NCBI RefSeq assembly: GCF_014224355.1
Contig: NZ_VNWP01000007.1
Coordinates: forward strand, 62,001 to 126,000
DNA from: Synechococcus sp. BSA11S
GTDB taxonomy: Bacteria; Cyanobacteriota; Cyanobacteriia; PCC-6307; Cyanobiaceae
Direction: 5' to 3'
DNA length: 64,000 bases
In this document: positions 26,722 to 39,162 of the stretch, piece after piece
How the letters are laid out: each line of letters opens with the position of its first letter
How positions within the stretch are numbered: the first letter of the stretch is position 1
Notes under the pieces: model-generated
Database searches by the model: none
Seen by the model: the letters and a program-made list of their open reading frames with translations, nothing else
Told to the model about the DNA's origin: nothing
Position numbers and translations under genes: made by a program

Positions 26722-27110
26722 GAGTAGGAGCCGCTGGCCCGTTGCTCCCGCAGCCTCTCGTGCTGTTGACCGATCAGCACCACCGCCAGGGTGGGGTGGT
26801 TGTGGAGAAGGTTGAGGAAGTTCAGACGCTCCAGTTTGACCAGCTCCACCGGGGTGCGGGCGATGGCCTCGTTGCGGAAGAATCCACCCCGCCAGGCGAT
26901 GTCTTCGTAGCTGAACAGCTCGCCGTGGCGGTAGCAAAGGCGATTTCTCGAGGTGTCGATCAGTTCGACGATGCCCTTGCGCACCCCGTAGATCGCACTG
27001 GTGAGATCTCCGTGGTGAAACACATGGGAGCCGGTGGGCAGGGTGAGGGTTTCACCGTCCACCTGCGAGGCCATCAGTTCAACCGGCGTTGCGGGTGCAG
27101 TTGCAACCAA
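26715..27110 (-). CDS. Stand-alone cyclic nucleotide-binding (Crp-like) domain protein
   Basis: 131 residues. LPTGSHVFHHGDLTSAIYGV and VELIDTSRNRLCYRHGELFS form a Crp/Fnr-type beta-roll. The chain stops in what would be the dimer helix (HERLREQRASGSYSY), with no helix-turn-helix. Either a regulator that lost its DNA-binding half or a genuine one-domain protein. ATG 27074 is another start. Confidence 0.72.
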   Translation of the reverse strand: MVATAPATPVELMASQVDGETLTLPTGSHVFHHGDLTSAIYGVRKGIVELIDTSRNRLCYRHGELFSYEDIAWRGGFFRNEAIARTPVELVKLERLNFLNLLHNHPTLAVVLIGQQHERLREQRASGSYSY

Positions 27111-27239
27111 TCATTCACCTCCAACAGGGGTTTGACCTACCAGCATGGCGCCGGAGGCACGCTTTTGCAGGCAGTCTTGATCACACAGAGTGCGGCCGGA
27201 TGTGTCCCGAGGTCTGTTCCGTGGCGGGTCTGGATCCGC

Positions 27240-27497
27240 TCAGCTGACAGCCGCGAGCAACTCGGTGAGGGCGAGCTGACGGTTGGCCGGCAGGGGCATG
27301 GCCAGCACCCTCGGGTCCACGCTCGGCAGCCGGGGTGGCCGTGGGGTCCAGTGGTGACACCAGAGATCGCTGGCCAGTTCAGGATGGATCGCCAGCCGTC
27401 GCATCTGGCACCAGCTCTGCTCGGAGCCACTGATCGAGGCTTCGGGCGCCTGGCAGTGGTTGCAGCTGCGACAGTTCGGGCGCTGGCCCATGGGCAC
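27240..27497 (-). CDS. Small hypothetical protein with N-terminal Cys cluster
   Basis: 85 residues, PNCRSCNHCQAP near the start could bind a metal; then WCQMRRLAIHPELASDLWCHHW and a plain C-terminus ending ALTELLAAVS. The length, codon use and Cys pattern look like a real gene, but no family is recognised and no clear ribosome-binding site is visible. The flanking gaps (27111-27239, 27498-27646) hold nothing I can identify. Confidence 0.5.
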   Translation of the reverse strand: MPMGQRPNCRSCNHCQAPEASISGSEQSWCQMRRLAIHPELASDLWCHHWTPRPPRLPSVDPRVLAMPLPANRQLALTELLAAVS

Positions 27498-27646
27498 GAC
27501 CCATTCAGGGCACCCAAGGTAATGACCTTCTCCTTATCAGGCCAGGGGAAAACCCGAACCTGCTGGAAGTCTTCGGGATTGCCCGGAGGGCTCCCTGCCG
27601 GTGAGCCTCCATAGGATCCCCGCCAGCACTCGCGACAGCGCAGCCC

Positions 27647-28783
27647 ATGGCGGAATCCCTGAAGCGAACCCCCCTCAACGGGGCCTGCCGCGCCGCCGGC
27701 GCCCGGATGGTGCCCTTCGAAGGCTGGGAGATGCCCGTCCAGTTCCAGGGCCTGGTTCAGGAGCACAGGGCCGTGCGCGAGCGCTGTGGGGTCTTCGACA
27801 TCTCCCACATGGGTGTGCTGCGGCTGCGCGGCGACGGCGCCAAGGACGCCCTGCAGGCCCTGGTGCCCAGTGACCTGTTCCGGATCGGTCCCGGCGAGGC
27901 CACCTACACCGTGCTGCTCAACGAAGCCGGCGGCATCCGGGACGACCTGATCGTCTACGACCGGGGGCGGCCGGAGGACACCGATGGCGCACGCGACGAG
28001 CTTCTGCTGATCATCAACGCCGGCTGCGCCGAGGCCGATACCGCCTGGCTGCGCCAAAACCTGGAGCCGGCGGGCCTGGTGATCAGCGACCGCAAGGCCG
28101 ATGGTGTGTTGCTGGCCCTCCAGGGCCCCGAGGCCATCGGCCGGCTGGAGGCCCTGGCCGCCGTCGACCTGAGCGGCCTTCCCCGTTTCGCTCACCGCAC
28201 GTTCACGCTGGCCGGCAGCGCCGCCGCTGAAGCCGCCGGCGCCTCCGCCTTCGTGGCCCGCACGGGTTACACCGGCGAAGACGGCGTGGAACTGCTGCTG
28301 GATCGAGCTGCCGGTTGCGCCCTCTGGGCTCAGCTGCTGGCGGAGGGGGTGGTCCCCTGCGGCCTCGGTGCCCGCGACACCCTGCGCCTGGAGGCGGCCA
28401 TGCACCTCTACGGCAGCGACATGGACAGCAGCACCACACCCCTGGAGGCTGCCCTGGGCTGGCTGGTGCACCTGGAGATGCCGGCGTCCTTCATCGGGAG
28501 GGAGGTGCTGGAGCGCCAGAGCGCCGAAGGGGTGAGCCGGCGTCTGGTGGGTCTGAAGCTCCAGGGCCGCGCGATCGCCCGGCACGGCTATCCGGTGCTG
28601 CGCCAGGGCCAGGTGGTGGGTGAGGTCACCAGTGGCACCTGGTCGCCCACCCTGGGGGAGGCGATCGCCCTGGCCTATGTGCCGGCTGATTCCACCCGCC
28701 CCGGCACCGAACTGGCGGTGGAGATCCGCGGCAAGGCGGAGCCCGCCATGGTGGTGAAGCGTCCCTTCTACAGGCGGGCCTGA
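27647..28783 (+). CDS. gcvT: Glycine cleavage system aminomethyltransferase (T protein)
   Basis: 378 residues. FEGWEMPVQF, GVFDISHMG, TGYTGEDGVELL and CGLGARDTLRLEAAMHLYG are GcvT signatures for tetrahydrofolate and lipoyl-arm binding. Needed for photorespiratory glycine breakdown. Followed by aspS 63 bp downstream on the same strand. No glycine riboswitch is evident in its 149 bp leader. Confidence 0.93.
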   Translation: MAESLKRTPLNGACRAAGARMVPFEGWEMPVQFQGLVQEHRAVRERCGVFDISHMGVLRLRGDGAKDALQALVPSDLFRIGPGEATYTVLLNEAGGIRDDLIVYDRGRPEDTDGARDELLLIINAGCAEADTAWLRQNLEPAGLVISDRKADGVLLALQGPEAIGRLEALAAVDLSGLPRFAHRTFTLAGSAAAEAAGASAFVARTGYTGEDGVELLLDRAAGCALWAQLLAEGVVPCGLGARDTLRLEAAMHLYGSDMDSSTTPLEAALGWLVHLEMPASFIGREVLERQSAEGVSRRLVGLKLQGRAIARHGYPVLRQGQVVGEVTSGTWSPTLGEAIALAYVPADSTRPGTELAVEIRGKAEPAMVVKRPFYRRA

Positions 28784-28846
28784 CGGGTGCTGCCGGGCCT
28801 GGCCCGGCTGGGTGGGAAAATCGCCGATTGCTCAGGGATTCACAGC

Positions 28847-30667
28847 ATGCGCAGCCACGGGTGCGGCGACCTGCGTCAGGACGCCACCGGAGAGGAGGTG
28901 CAGCTCTGCGGCTGGGTCGACCGCAGCCGTGACCACGGCGGGGTGATCTTCATCGACCTGCGCGACCGCAGCGGCACGGTGCAGGTGACGGTGGACCCCG
29001 ATCTGGGGTCCGAGGCCTTTGCCGTGGCCGAGCACCTGCGCAACGAGACCGTGATCCAGGTGGCTGGGCGGGTGCGGGCCAGGCCAGCGGAATCGATCAA
29101 CACGAAACTGGCCACCGGCGGCCTGGAGGTGCTGGCCAGCGCCATCACGGTGCTGAACAGCGTCAAGGGCAACCTGCCCTTCCCCGTGTCGGTGCACGAC
29201 GAGGAGAACACCCGCGAGGAGCTGCGGCTGCGTCACCGCTACCTGGATCTGCGCCGCGAGCGCATGAACGGCAACCTGCGCCTGCGCGCCCGCACGATCC
29301 AGGCGGCCCGCCGCTTCCTCGAAGACCAGGGCTTCATCGAGGTGGAAACCCCCGTGCTCACCCGCTCCACCCCCGAGGGCGCCCGCGACTATCTGGTGCC
29401 TTCGCGGGTGTGCGGCGGCGAGTGGTTCGCCCTGCCCCAGTCGCCCCAGCTGTTCAAGCAGCTGCTGATGGTGGGCGGCCTGGAGCGCTATTACCAGGTG
29501 GCGCGCTGCTTCCGCGACGAGGATCTGCGGGCCGACCGTCAGCCGGAATTCACCCAGCTCGACATCGAGATGAGCTTCATGGGCCAGGAGGAGATCCTGG
29601 AACTCAACGAAGCGCTGATCGCCGCGATCTGGAAGGCCGCCCGAGGGGTGGAGCTGCCCCGGCCCTTCCCCCGCCTCAGCTGGCACGAGGCGATGGACCG
29701 CTACGGCACCGACCGGCCCGACACGCGCTACGGCCTGGAGCTCACCAACGTGAGCGACCTGGTGGCCGGCATGGGTTTCAAGGTGTTCTCCGGGGCCGTG
29801 GCCGCCGGCGGTTCGGTGAAGTGCATCGCCGTGCCCGGAGGCAATGAGGCCCTGTCCAACGTGCGCATCAAGCCCGGTGGTGATGTGTTCAGCGAGGCCC
29901 AGGCGGCAGGGGCCGGGGGGCTGGCCTTCATCCGTGTGCGTGAGGGCGGCGAGATCGACACGATCGGCGCCATCAAGGACAACCTCAGCGCCGCCACCAA
30001 AGCCGAGCTGCTGGAGCGCACCGGCGCGGCGCCCGGCACCCTGCTGCTGTTCGGCGCCGGCGACACCGCCACGGTGAACAAGGCCCTCGACCGGGTGCGC
30101 CAGTACCTGGCCCGGGAGCTGGGGATGGTTCCGCCCGACCGGGAGAACGACATCTGGAACTTCCTCTGGGTGGTGGATTTCCCGATGTTCGAGTTCAACG
30201 CCGAGGAGAACCGCCTCGAGGCGCTGCATCACCCCTTCTGCGCTCCCAACGCCGCCGACCTCGGCAACGATCCCGCCGCCTGGGCCACCACCCTGCCCGC
30301 GGCCCGCGCCCAGGCCTACGACCTGGTGCTCAACGGCCTGGAACTGGGGGGCGGTTCGCTGCGCATCCACGATTCGGCCCTGCAGCGCCAGGTGCTGCAG
30401 ACCATCGGTCTGCCCCTGGAGGAGGCCGAGCGCCAGTTCGGCTTCCTGATCGAGGCCCTCGACCTGGGCGCCCCTCCCCACGGCGGTCTGGCCTTCGGGC
30501 TCGATCGGATGGTGATGCTGCTGGCCGGCGAAGAGTCGATCCGCGACACGATCGCCTTCCCCAAGACCCAGCAGGCCCGCTGCCTGCTCACCCAGGCCCC
30601 TGCCGGCGTGGCTCCCCAGCAACTGCAGGATCTGCACGTGGCCAGCACCTGGGTGGAGCCTGAATGA
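28847..30667 (+). CDS. aspS: Aspartyl-tRNA synthetase
   Basis: 606 residues from ATG 28847 (the frame is open from 28787). N-terminal OB anticodon-binding domain ([20 protein letters not shown]), class II motifs in [19 protein letters not shown] and [10 protein letters not shown], and the bacterial GAD insertion domain around residues 290-420. Bacterial-type length. Possibly non-discriminating, which cannot be judged by eye. Confidence 0.95.
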   Translation: MRSHGCGDLRQDATGEEVQLCGWVDRSRDHGGVIFIDLRDRSGTVQVTVDPDLGSEAFAVAEHLRNETVIQVAGRVRARPAESINTKLATGGLEVLASAITVLNSVKGNLPFPVSVHDEENTREELRLRHRYLDLRRERMNGNLRLRARTIQAARRFLEDQGFIEVETPVLTRSTPEGARDYLVPSRVCGGEWFALPQSPQLFKQLLMVGGLERYYQVARCFRDEDLRADRQPEFTQLDIEMSFMGQEEILELNEALIAAIWKAARGVELPRPFPRLSWHEAMDRYGTDRPDTRYGLELTNVSDLVAGMGFKVFSGAVAAGGSVKCIAVPGGNEALSNVRIKPGGDVFSEAQAAGAGGLAFIRVREGGEIDTIGAIKDNLSAATKAELLERTGAAPGTLLLFGAGDTATVNKALDRVRQYLARELGMVPPDRENDIWNFLWVVDFPMFEFNAEENRLEALHHPFCAPNAADLGNDPAAWATTLPAARAQAYDLVLNGLELGGGSLRIHDSALQRQVLQTIGLPLEEAERQFGFLIEALDLGAPPHGGLAFGLDRMVMLLAGEESIRDTIAFPKTQQARCLLTQAPAGVAPQQLQDLHVASTWVEPE

Positions 30668-30763
30668 ACGCAGCGAGACCCGACTGATTCTGAAGAGAAA
30701 CCTTCTGTTTCGCGCTGCTTTTCAGCGGCAACACGAAGGTGAAGGCACGTCAGTCCATGGTTC

Positions 30764-31978
30764 GTGTCCCCAGGGTCAACAGCAGCGCTTCAAGGCAACC
30801 CCGAACCGGAGGTGGCGATCGATCTCGATGCCGTCCCCGACGCTGGCAGGGCCTCCACCCGGGGCCTCCGGGGCCGTCCCCGCCTGCCGGGCCGCGCCAG
30901 TGCCGATCTGGTGCGGCTCTACCTGCAGGACATCGGCCGGGTCGATGTGCTCAGCCAGGAGGAGGAACTGCTGCTGGCCCGCCAGGTGCAGGCCCGTGAG
31001 CTGCTGCTGGAGCAGCGGCGGGAGAAGGCGGCCGACCAGCCGATCCTGCAGGCCATGATCGAGCTGGAGGTGGTGCGGCAACAGCTGGCCACCCGCCTCA
31101 CCCATCAGCCCTCCCACGCCCAGTGGGCCGAGGCCTGTGGCCAGCCCCTGCCCGAGTTGCGGCGCCTCCTGCAGGAGGGTCACGCAGCCTGGGCCGCTTG
31201 CCTGCAGCTCAGCCTCAGCGACCTTCAGCAACGGCTGCTGCGGGGCCGCCGTGCCCGCGACCGCATGATCCAGGCCAATCTGCGTCTGGTGGTGGCGGTG
31301 GCCAAGAAGTATCAGAAGCGGGGCATGGAACTGCTCGACCTGGTCCAGGAGGGCACCCTGGGCCTCGAGCGTGCTGTCGAGAAGTACGACCCCACCCGCG
31401 GCTTCCGCTTCAGCACCTATGCCTACTGGTGGATCCGCCAGGGGGTCACCCGGGCGATCGCCACCCAGAGCCGCACGATCCGCCTGCCGGTGCATGTCAC
31501 CGAGAAGCTGAACCGGATCAAGAAGGCCCAGCGTCAGTTCGCCGCTGACCACGGCCGCACCGCCTCCCTCGCCGAGCTGGCCGAGGCTTTGCAGTGGAGC
31601 GAGGAGGCGGTGCGGCTCACCCTGCTGCGCGTGCCCCGCTCGGTCTCCCTGGACACCAGGGTGGGTCGTGACCACGACACGTCCCTCGGGGACCTGCTGG
31701 AGGCCACCACCGACACCCCGGAACAGCGGCTGACCCGGCAGCAGCTGCACAGCGACCTCGATGCCCTGCTCGATGAGCTCAGCCAGCGGGAAGCGGAGGT
31801 GATCCGCCTGCGCTATGGCCTCAGTGACGACAACCCCCGCACCCTGGCCCAGATCGGCGAGGGGATGCAGCTGTCCCGGGAGCGGGTGCGTCAGATTGAA
31901 ACCACGGCCCTGCACAAGCTGCGCCAGCCGGGCCGGCGTTGCCGCGTGCACGACTACCTGCTCAGCCTCGACGGCTGA
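30764..31978 (+). CDS. RpoD-family RNA polymerase sigma factor, probably group 2
   Basis: 404 residues. Region 1.2 [20 protein letters not shown], region 2 [17 protein letters not shown] and [20 protein letters not shown], region 3, then region 4 with [20 protein letters not shown] and [17 protein letters not shown]. Region 1.1 of the principal factor is missing and the chain ends soon after region 4, which fits the cyanobacterial group 2 (SigB/C/D/E-like) set. Which one cannot be told. Start GTG 30764 is uncertain. Confidence 0.88.
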   Translation: MSPGSTAALQGNPEPEVAIDLDAVPDAGRASTRGLRGRPRLPGRASADLVRLYLQDIGRVDVLSQEEELLLARQVQARELLLEQRREKAADQPILQAMIELEVVRQQLATRLTHQPSHAQWAEACGQPLPELRRLLQEGHAAWAACLQLSLSDLQQRLLRGRRARDRMIQANLRLVVAVAKKYQKRGMELLDLVQEGTLGLERAVEKYDPTRGFRFSTYAYWWIRQGVTRAIATQSRTIRLPVHVTEKLNRIKKAQRQFAADHGRTASLAELAEALQWSEEAVRLTLLRVPRSVSLDTRVGRDHDTSLGDLLEATTDTPEQRLTRQQLHSDLDALLDELSQREAEVIRLRYGLSDDNPRTLAQIGEGMQLSRERVRQIETTALHKLRQPGRRCRVHDYLLSLDG

Positions 31979-32066
31979 GGCGCTCCTGCACACGCCATAC
32001 GGAAAGCCCCCCCTGGACGCCTGCCGCGGCATTGGGCTAAACCGGAATCACTCCGCTTTGTTTTCC

Positions 32067-32564
32067 GTGAGCAACTCCTCTGCCGTCACCGCCCCTCCGA
32101 TCGACATCGGCATCTCCGATGACCAGCGCGAGCAGATCGCGGCAGGTCTGGGCCGGGTCCTGGCCGACAGCTACGTGCTCTACGGCAAGACCCACGGCTT
32201 CCACTGGAACGTGACCGGTCCGATGTTCAACACGCTGCACCTGATGTTCATGGAGCAGTACACCGAGCTCTGGACGGCCCTCGACGTGATCGCCGAGCGA
32301 ATCCGGGCCCTGGGCTGTCCGGCCCCCTTCGGCGGCGGCCGTTTCGCCGCCCTCTCCTCGATTTCCGAAACCCAGGGTCAGCCCCCGGCCCTTGAGATGG
32401 TGCGTGAGCTGGTGATGGGCCATGAGGCCGTGGCCCGCACCGCCCGCAGCCTCTTCCCCCTGGTGGCGGAGGCCGGAGACGAGCCCACCGCCGACCTGCT
32501 CACCCAGCGGTTGCAGATCCACGAGAAAACCGCCTGGATGCTGCGCAGCCTGCTGGATGCCTGA
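32067..32564 (+). CDS. dps: Dps-family ferritin-like protein
   Basis: 165 residues from GTG 32067. [18 protein letters not shown] and [20 protein letters not shown] carry the His, Asp and Glu of the inter-subunit ferroxidase site. Forms a 12-mer that oxidises and stores iron and protects against peroxide. Follows the sigma gene by 88 bp. The longer frame upstream overlaps the sigma gene and is not used. Confidence 0.9.
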   Translation: MSNSSAVTAPPIDIGISDDQREQIAAGLGRVLADSYVLYGKTHGFHWNVTGPMFNTLHLMFMEQYTELWTALDVIAERIRALGCPAPFGGGRFAALSSISETQGQPPALEMVRELVMGHEAVARTARSLFPLVAEAGDEPTADLLTQRLQIHEKTAWMLRSLLDA

Positions 32565-32581
32565 TCGGGCGGGCTGGATAG

Positions 32582-34282
<1,701 letters not shown>

Positions 34283-34401
34283 GCAACCGCCTGGATGGAG
34301 CGGGTGCTCGCCTGCGCGCTGCCTCCCGTTGAGTTCAAGGGACACTGGGCGGATGCATTTGCTGGATACCCAGTAAGCTGGTGAGCCGGCAAGCAGGTCT
34401 G

Positions 34402-34740
34402 ATGAAAACGACCTTGGATCTGCCGGATCATCTCGTGCACCAGGTCAAGCAACGGGCCCTGCAGCAGGGCCGCACGCTCTAGGAGCTAGTGGCTGATTAC
34501 ATCCGTCAGGGGCTCCGTGGCGGCACATCAGGGTCTGCGCCACCCGCCAGCAATGGGGTGACAGTGGATGGAGCAGGGCTGCCGTTGTTCCGCTGCGACA
34601 CATCCAGCGGCAAAGCTGGAATCGCTCTGGTGGCGCTTGGCGGGGCTTGTCCTGGAGCTCCTCCAGGCCGATGCCTGCAGCGGGGGTTGAGGCGAACGGG
34701 GCGCCCGTGCGGGGATCGAAGCCTTTCGTTCTGCCGCTGA
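34402..34740 (+). pseudogene. Broken VapB/RHH-like antitoxin gene
   Basis: ATG 34402 opens MKTTLDLPDHLVHQVKQRAL, a typical antitoxin N-terminus, reaches an in-frame TAG at 34480-34482 after RTL, then continues in the same frame with ELVADYIRQGLRG. One base change (for example CAG to TAG) explains the stop. The downstream part has GLPLFRCDTSSG, like the tail of VapB antitoxins, then loses similarity. No toxin gene follows. It lies in the 480 bp gap between pyrG and queE. Confidence 0.65.
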
Positions 34741-34763
34741 GCGTCCGGTCTTCGCTTCCTAGG

Positions 34764-35429
34764 GTGAGTTTCGTTTGCGCCGTGGCCGTGCCCCCAGCCG
34801 GACTCCCGGTGGTGGAAACCTTCCACTCCCTTCAGGGTGAGGGAGTGCACGCTGGCCGCAGCGCCTTCTTCATCCGGCTGGCCGGCTGCTCGGTGGGCTG
34901 CAGCTGGTGTGACACCAAGCACTCCTGGCCGGCGGCCGCCCATCCCCACCGTCACTTCCAGGATCTGGCGGTGGACACCGCGGCTGCTGCTGCTGCCGGT
35001 GCCGCTTTCGTGGTGATCACCGGAGGTGAACCTCTGCACCAAAACCTCGATGGTTTGTGTGAGGCCCTGGGCCAGGCAGCTCCCCAGCTCCCCCTGCACC
35101 TGGAAACCAGCGGCGTCGACCCGCTCTCCGGCCGCTTCGAGTGGATCACCCTCTCGCCCAAGCGCCACCGGCCGGCCACTGCCGAGCTTCTGGCCGCCTG
35201 CCATGAGCTGAAGGTGGTGATCCACGAGAGGGCTGATCTGGCCTTCGCTGAGGCCATGGCCTCAGCCGCTTTGGCCCTGCGCCGGGAGTCGCCGCTGCCG
35301 CCGCCGGTGCTGTTGCTGCAGCCCGCTGCCGGAAGCGAGCTGGGGCAGGAGCTGGCGGTGAACCACGTGCGCCGTCACGGCGGTTGGCGCCTCAGCCTGC
35401 AGACCCACAAATGGCTGGGGCTGCGCTGA
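34764..35429 (+). CDS. queE: 7-carboxy-7-deazaguanine synthase (radical SAM)
   Basis: 221 residues. [10 protein letters not shown] near the start and [15 protein letters not shown], the CxxxCxxC cluster-binding motif, then [12 protein letters not shown]. Makes the deazaguanine precursor of queuosine. Start is one of GTG 34764, 34782 or 34788; the open frame to 34647 runs into the antitoxin remnant and is rejected. hisS follows closely. Confidence 0.9.
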   Translation: MSFVCAVAVPPAGLPVVETFHSLQGEGVHAGRSAFFIRLAGCSVGCSWCDTKHSWPAAAHPHRHFQDLAVDTAAAAAAGAAFVVITGGEPLHQNLDGLCEALGQAAPQLPLHLETSGVDPLSGRFEWITLSPKRHRPATAELLAACHELKVVIHERADLAFAEAMASAALALRRESPLPPPVLLLQPAAGSELGQELAVNHVRRHGGWRLSLQTHKWLGLR

Positions 35430-35464
35430 AGGCCGGCTCCAGCGATCCCGCAAACTGTGAGCGA

Positions 35465-36760
35465 GTGAGCAACGCGGGCGTGGAGAAGCTGCAGAGCCTT
35501 CGGGGCATGGTGGATCTGCTCCCGGAGCAGATGCCCCTGTGGCAGCGGATCGAAGCCACGGTCCGCAGCCAGTTCGAGTGCGCTGCCCTGCGGGAGATCC
35601 GCACACCCCTGCTGGAGGTCACCGAGCTGTTCGCCCGCGGCATCGGTGAAGCCACCGATGTGGTGGGCAAGGAGATGTACACCTTCCTCGATCGGGGCGA
35701 GCGCAGCTGCACCCTGCGTCCCGAGGGCACCGCGTCGGTGGTGCGCGCCGCCCTGCAGCATGGCCTTCTCGGCCAGGGGGCCCAGCGGCTCTGGTACACG
35801 GGCCCGATGTTCCGCTACGAGCGCCCCCAGGCCGGCCGGCAGCGCCAGTTTCATCAGGTGGGGATCGAGCTGCTCGGCTTCGCCGACCCCCGCAGCGACG
35901 CCGAGGCGATCGCGATCGCCTGGGATCTGCTTCGTGAGCTGGGGGTCGGGGGCCTGGCGCTGGAGCTCAATTCCCTCGGCGATCCTGCTGACCGCGCCGC
36001 CTACCGCACCACCCTGGTGAGCTGGCTGCAGGAGCGGCGCGATCTGCTCGACGGGGACTCCCAGGAGCGGATCAGCACCAATCCCCTACGCGTTCTCGAC
36101 AGCAAGAACCCCGACACCCAGGCGGTGCTGGCTGAGGCTCCGCTGCTGATCGACAGCCTGAGCGACGCCAGCCGCGAGCGTTTCGAGGCTGTGCGCCGTT
36201 GCCTCAACGCGCTGGACATTCCTTACCAGCTCAATCCCCGCCTCGTGCGCGGCCTCGACTACTACACCCACACCGCCTTCGAGATCACCAGCAGCCAGCT
36301 CGGGGCCCAGGCCACCGTCTGCGGCGGCGGTCGCTACGACGGCCTGATCGAGCAACTGGGCGGTGCGCCCACGGCGGCGATCGGCTGGGCGATCGGCCTC
36401 GAGCGGCTGGTGCTGCTGCTGGCCCAGGCCCAGTCCGCCGGCGGATTCACCCTCCCCACACGATCCCCTGATGTGTACCTGGTCAGCCGAGGCGAGCAGG
36501 CTGAACGCCAGGCCCTGGTGCTCTCCCGCCAGCTGCGTCAGGCCGGCCGCATGGTGGAGCTCGATCTCACCGGTGCCGCCTTCGGCAAGCAGCTCAAGCG
36601 TGCCGATCGCTCCGGAGCCCCCTGGGCCGTGGTGATCGGCGAGGGGGAGGCCGAGGAGGGGCTTGTGGTGCTCAAGGACCTGCGCCGTCGAGGCGATCCG
36701 GCCGAAGAGCGCCTGGGAGCGGAGGAGCTGCTCCGACGCCTGACGCTTCAATCACCATGA
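35465..36760 (+). CDS. hisS: Histidyl-tRNA synthetase
   Basis: 431 residues from GTG 35465. Starts with [16 protein letters not shown], then class II motif 2 [16 protein letters not shown], histidine motifs [14 protein letters not shown] and [14 protein letters not shown], and a C-terminal anticodon-binding domain. ATG 35411 is an alternative start that would overlap the end of queE by 19 bp. Confidence 0.93.
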   Translation: MSNAGVEKLQSLRGMVDLLPEQMPLWQRIEATVRSQFECAALREIRTPLLEVTELFARGIGEATDVVGKEMYTFLDRGERSCTLRPEGTASVVRAALQHGLLGQGAQRLWYTGPMFRYERPQAGRQRQFHQVGIELLGFADPRSDAEAIAIAWDLLRELGVGGLALELNSLGDPADRAAYRTTLVSWLQERRDLLDGDSQERISTNPLRVLDSKNPDTQAVLAEAPLLIDSLSDASRERFEAVRRCLNALDIPYQLNPRLVRGLDYYTHTAFEITSSQLGAQATVCGGGRYDGLIEQLGGAPTAAIGWAIGLERLVLLLAQAQSAGGFTLPTRSPDVYLVSRGEQAERQALVLSRQLRQAGRMVELDLTGAAFGKQLKRADRSGAPWAVVIGEGEAEEGLVVLKDLRRRGDPAEERLGAEELLRRLTLQSP

Positions 36761-36803
36761 GATGCTCTACGGACCCCCGTCCCTTGCCTCATCCAGCTCT
36801 GTG

Positions 36804-38207
36804 ATGACTGTCCGGACCATTTGCTGCATCGGCGCCGGTTATGTGGGCGGGCCCACCATGGCGGTGATGGCCGACCGCTGCCCCCACATTCAGGTCACCC
36901 TGGTTGATCTCAATGCCGAGCGGATCGCTGCCTGGAACGATGCCGATCTGAGCAAGCTTCCTGTCTATGAGCCAGGCCTTGCAGATGTTGTGGCTCGCTG
37001 CCGAGGCCGCAATCTTCACTTCACCACCGAGGTGGACGGAGCGATTGCGGCGGCCGATATGGTCTTTCTTTCGGTGAACACCCCCACCAAGAGGCGCGGT
37101 CTCGGGGCCGGGCAGGCCTCCGATCTGCGTTGGATCGAGGCCTCCGCCCGCCAGGTGGCTGCCCAGGCCATGGGCCACACGATCGTGGTGGAGAAAAGTA
37201 CCCTTCCTGTGCGCACGGCTGAAACCATTCAGTCCATTCTTTTAGCTTCTCAGGACGGTTCCGAAGCAGAAAGCAAGACATTCTCTGTGCTCTCCAACCC
37301 TGAGTTTCTGGCAGAAGGAACTGCCATCTCCGATCTCGAGGATCCCGATCGTGTGCTCATCGGCGGGGATGATGCGAATGCGATTGATGCCCTGGTGGAG
37401 ATCTACTCCAAGTGGGTCAGCCCTGAGCGAATTCTGCGCACCAACCTCTGGAGCAGTGAGCTCTCCAAGCTCACGGCCAATGCCTTTCTGGCCCAGCGCA
37501 TCTCCTCGATCAATGCCATTGGTGCCCTCTGTGAGGCAACGGGTGCTGATGTGAAGGAAGTGGCTCGGGCCATCGGGGCCGATTCGCGTCTGGGGCCGAG
37601 GTTCCTCTCCGCTGGCCCAGGTTTCGGTGGCAGTTGCTTTCGTAAGGATATCCTCAACCTGGTGTATCTCTGCCGGCACTACGGCCTGGAGCAGGCCGCC
37701 CAGTACTGGGAGCAGGTGGTGGATCTCAACAGCTGGCAGCAGCAGCGCATCGCCAGGCTGGTGGTGAGTCGGCTGTTCGGCACAGTGAGCGGCAAGCGCC
37801 TGGCGGTGCTGGGGTTCGCCTTCAAGGCCGATACCAACGACACCCGTGAATCTCCGGCCATTGGTATCTGCCGTGACTTGTTGGAAGAGGGGGCTCACCT
37901 GGCGATTCATGACCCGAAGGTGGGACCCGATCAGGTGGCCGCGGACCTGGGCCGTGAGGCCGCCGCTTCCCGGCTGGGCCTGGCTGATGAAGGAAGCTGG
38001 CAGCCTGCCGCCGGCGTGCTGGATGCCGTGGAGGGTGCCGATGCGGTGATCGTGCTCACGGAATGGCACCAGTTCGCTGAACTCGACTGGACTGCGATCG
38101 TCGCGTGCATGCGTCGACCCGCCTGGTTGTTCGATGTGCGCGGGGTGACTGATGCTGAAGCCGCCCGGGCGGCCGGGCTTAGGGTCTGGCTTGTAGGGGA
38201 AGGCTGA
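36804..38207 (+). CDS. ugd: UDP-glucose 6-dehydrogenase
   Basis: 467 residues. [17 protein letters not shown] binds [24 protein letters not shown], and [11 protein letters not shown] with the catalytic Cys. It resembles the longer, animal/plant-like UGDH branch rather than short bacterial Ugd. Oxidises UDP-glucose to UDP-glucuronate, the substrate of the next gene. The stretch 37190-37450 is visibly less GC-rich than its surroundings. Confidence 0.93.
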   Translation: MTVRTICCIGAGYVGGPTMAVMADRCPHIQVTLVDLNAERIAAWNDADLSKLPVYEPGLADVVARCRGRNLHFTTEVDGAIAAADMVFLSVNTPTKRRGLGAGQASDLRWIEASARQVAAQAMGHTIVVEKSTLPVRTAETIQSILLASQDGSEAESKTFSVLSNPEFLAEGTAISDLEDPDRVLIGGDDANAIDALVEIYSKWVSPERILRTNLWSSELSKLTANAFLAQRISSINAIGALCEATGADVKEVARAIGADSRLGPRFLSAGPGFGGSCFRKDILNLVYLCRHYGLEQAAQYWEQVVDLNSWQQQRIARLVVSRLFGTVSGKRLAVLGFAFKADTNDTRESPAIGICRDLLEEGAHLAIHDPKVGPDQVAADLGREAAASRLGLADEGSWQPAAGVLDAVEGADAVIVLTEWHQFAELDWTAIVACMRRPAWLFDVRGVTDAEAARAAGLRVWLVGEG

Positions 38208-38211
38208 ACCC

Positions 38212-39162
38212 ATGGATCCATCCTCCCTGCGCAATCTTGTCACCGGCGGTGCCGGCTTCGTGGGCTCCACCCTCGTCGACAGGCTGATGGAGGCCGGGGA
38301 GGAGGTGATCTGCCTTGACAACTATTACACCGGCAGCAAAGCCAATGTGGCCCGCTGGATCGGCCATCCCCGCTTTGAGCTGATCCGCCACGACGTCACT
38401 GAACCGATCCGGCTCGAGGTGGATCGGATCTGGCATCTGGCTTGTCCGGCTTCACCCAGGCATTACCAGTCGAATCCGATCAAGACGGCCAAGACCAGCT
38501 TTCTTGGCACTTACAACATGCTTGGCCTGGCCAGTCGGGTCGGAGCGCGGCTGCTGCTGGCGAGCACCAGCGAGGTGTACGGCGATCCCGAGGTGCATCC
38601 CCAGCCGGAGAGTTACCGCGGCAGCGTCAATCCGATCGGAATCCGCTCCTGCTACGACGAAGGGAAGCGCATTGCCGAAGCCCTCTGCTTCGATTACATG
38701 CGCATGCACGGCACGGAGATCCGTGTGGCCAGGATCTTCAACACCTATGGCCCACGCATGTTCCCGGACGACGGCCGGGTTGTGAGCAACTTCATCGTGC
38801 AGGCCTTGCGGGGCCAGCCGTTGACCCTCTATGGGGATGGAAGCCAGACCCGCAGCTTCTGCTATGTGGACGATCTGGTAGAGGGGCTCATCCGGCTGAT
38901 GAACGGCAACCACACCGGACCGATCAACATCGGCAATCCCGGCGAATTCACGATCCGGCAGCTGGCGGAGCTGGTGCTGGAGCGGATCGACCCCGGTCTC
39001 TCCCTCACCTACCTGCCACTGCCTCAGGATGATCCTCTGCAACGCCAGCCGGTGATCGATCTGGCCAGGCGTGAGCTGGGCTGGGAACCCACGGTTTCAC
39101 TGGAGGAGGGACTGGGTCCCACCATCGCTTACTTCCGCAACTGCCTGGAGCAAGGCCGTTGA
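38212..39162 (+). CDS. uxs: UDP-glucuronate decarboxylase (UDP-xylose synthase)
   Basis: 316 residues, extended [28 protein letters not shown], and [13 protein letters not shown] with the Tyr-x3-Lys pair and the Glu of the decarboxylase subgroup. Makes UDP-xylose from UDP-glucuronate. 4 bp after ugd, overlapping galE by 4 bp. Confidence 0.92.
   Translation: MDPSSLRNLVTGGAGFVGSTLVDRLMEAGEEVICLDNYYTGSKANVARWIGHPRFELIRHDVTEPIRLEVDRIWHLACPASPRHYQSNPIKTAKTSFLGTYNMLGLASRVGARLLLASTSEVYGDPEVHPQPESYRGSVNPIGIRSCYDEGKRIAEALCFDYMRMHGTEIRVARIFNTYGPRMFPDDGRVVSNFIVQALRGQPLTLYGDGSQTRSFCYVDDLVEGLIRLMNGNHTGPINIGNPGEFTIRQLAELVLERIDPGLSLTYLPLPQDDPLQRQPVIDLARRELGWEPTVSLEEGLGPTIAYFRNCLEQGR

Noticed and set aside
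27498-27646. Possible glycine riboswitch before gcvT
   Set aside because: The leader is 149 bp and lacks the conserved glycine-aptamer cores I looked for.
35906-35919. Two overlapping GCGATCGC (HIP1) octamers
   Set aside because: HIP1 is a common cyanobacterial motif and this one lies within hisS codons; nothing suggests a local function.
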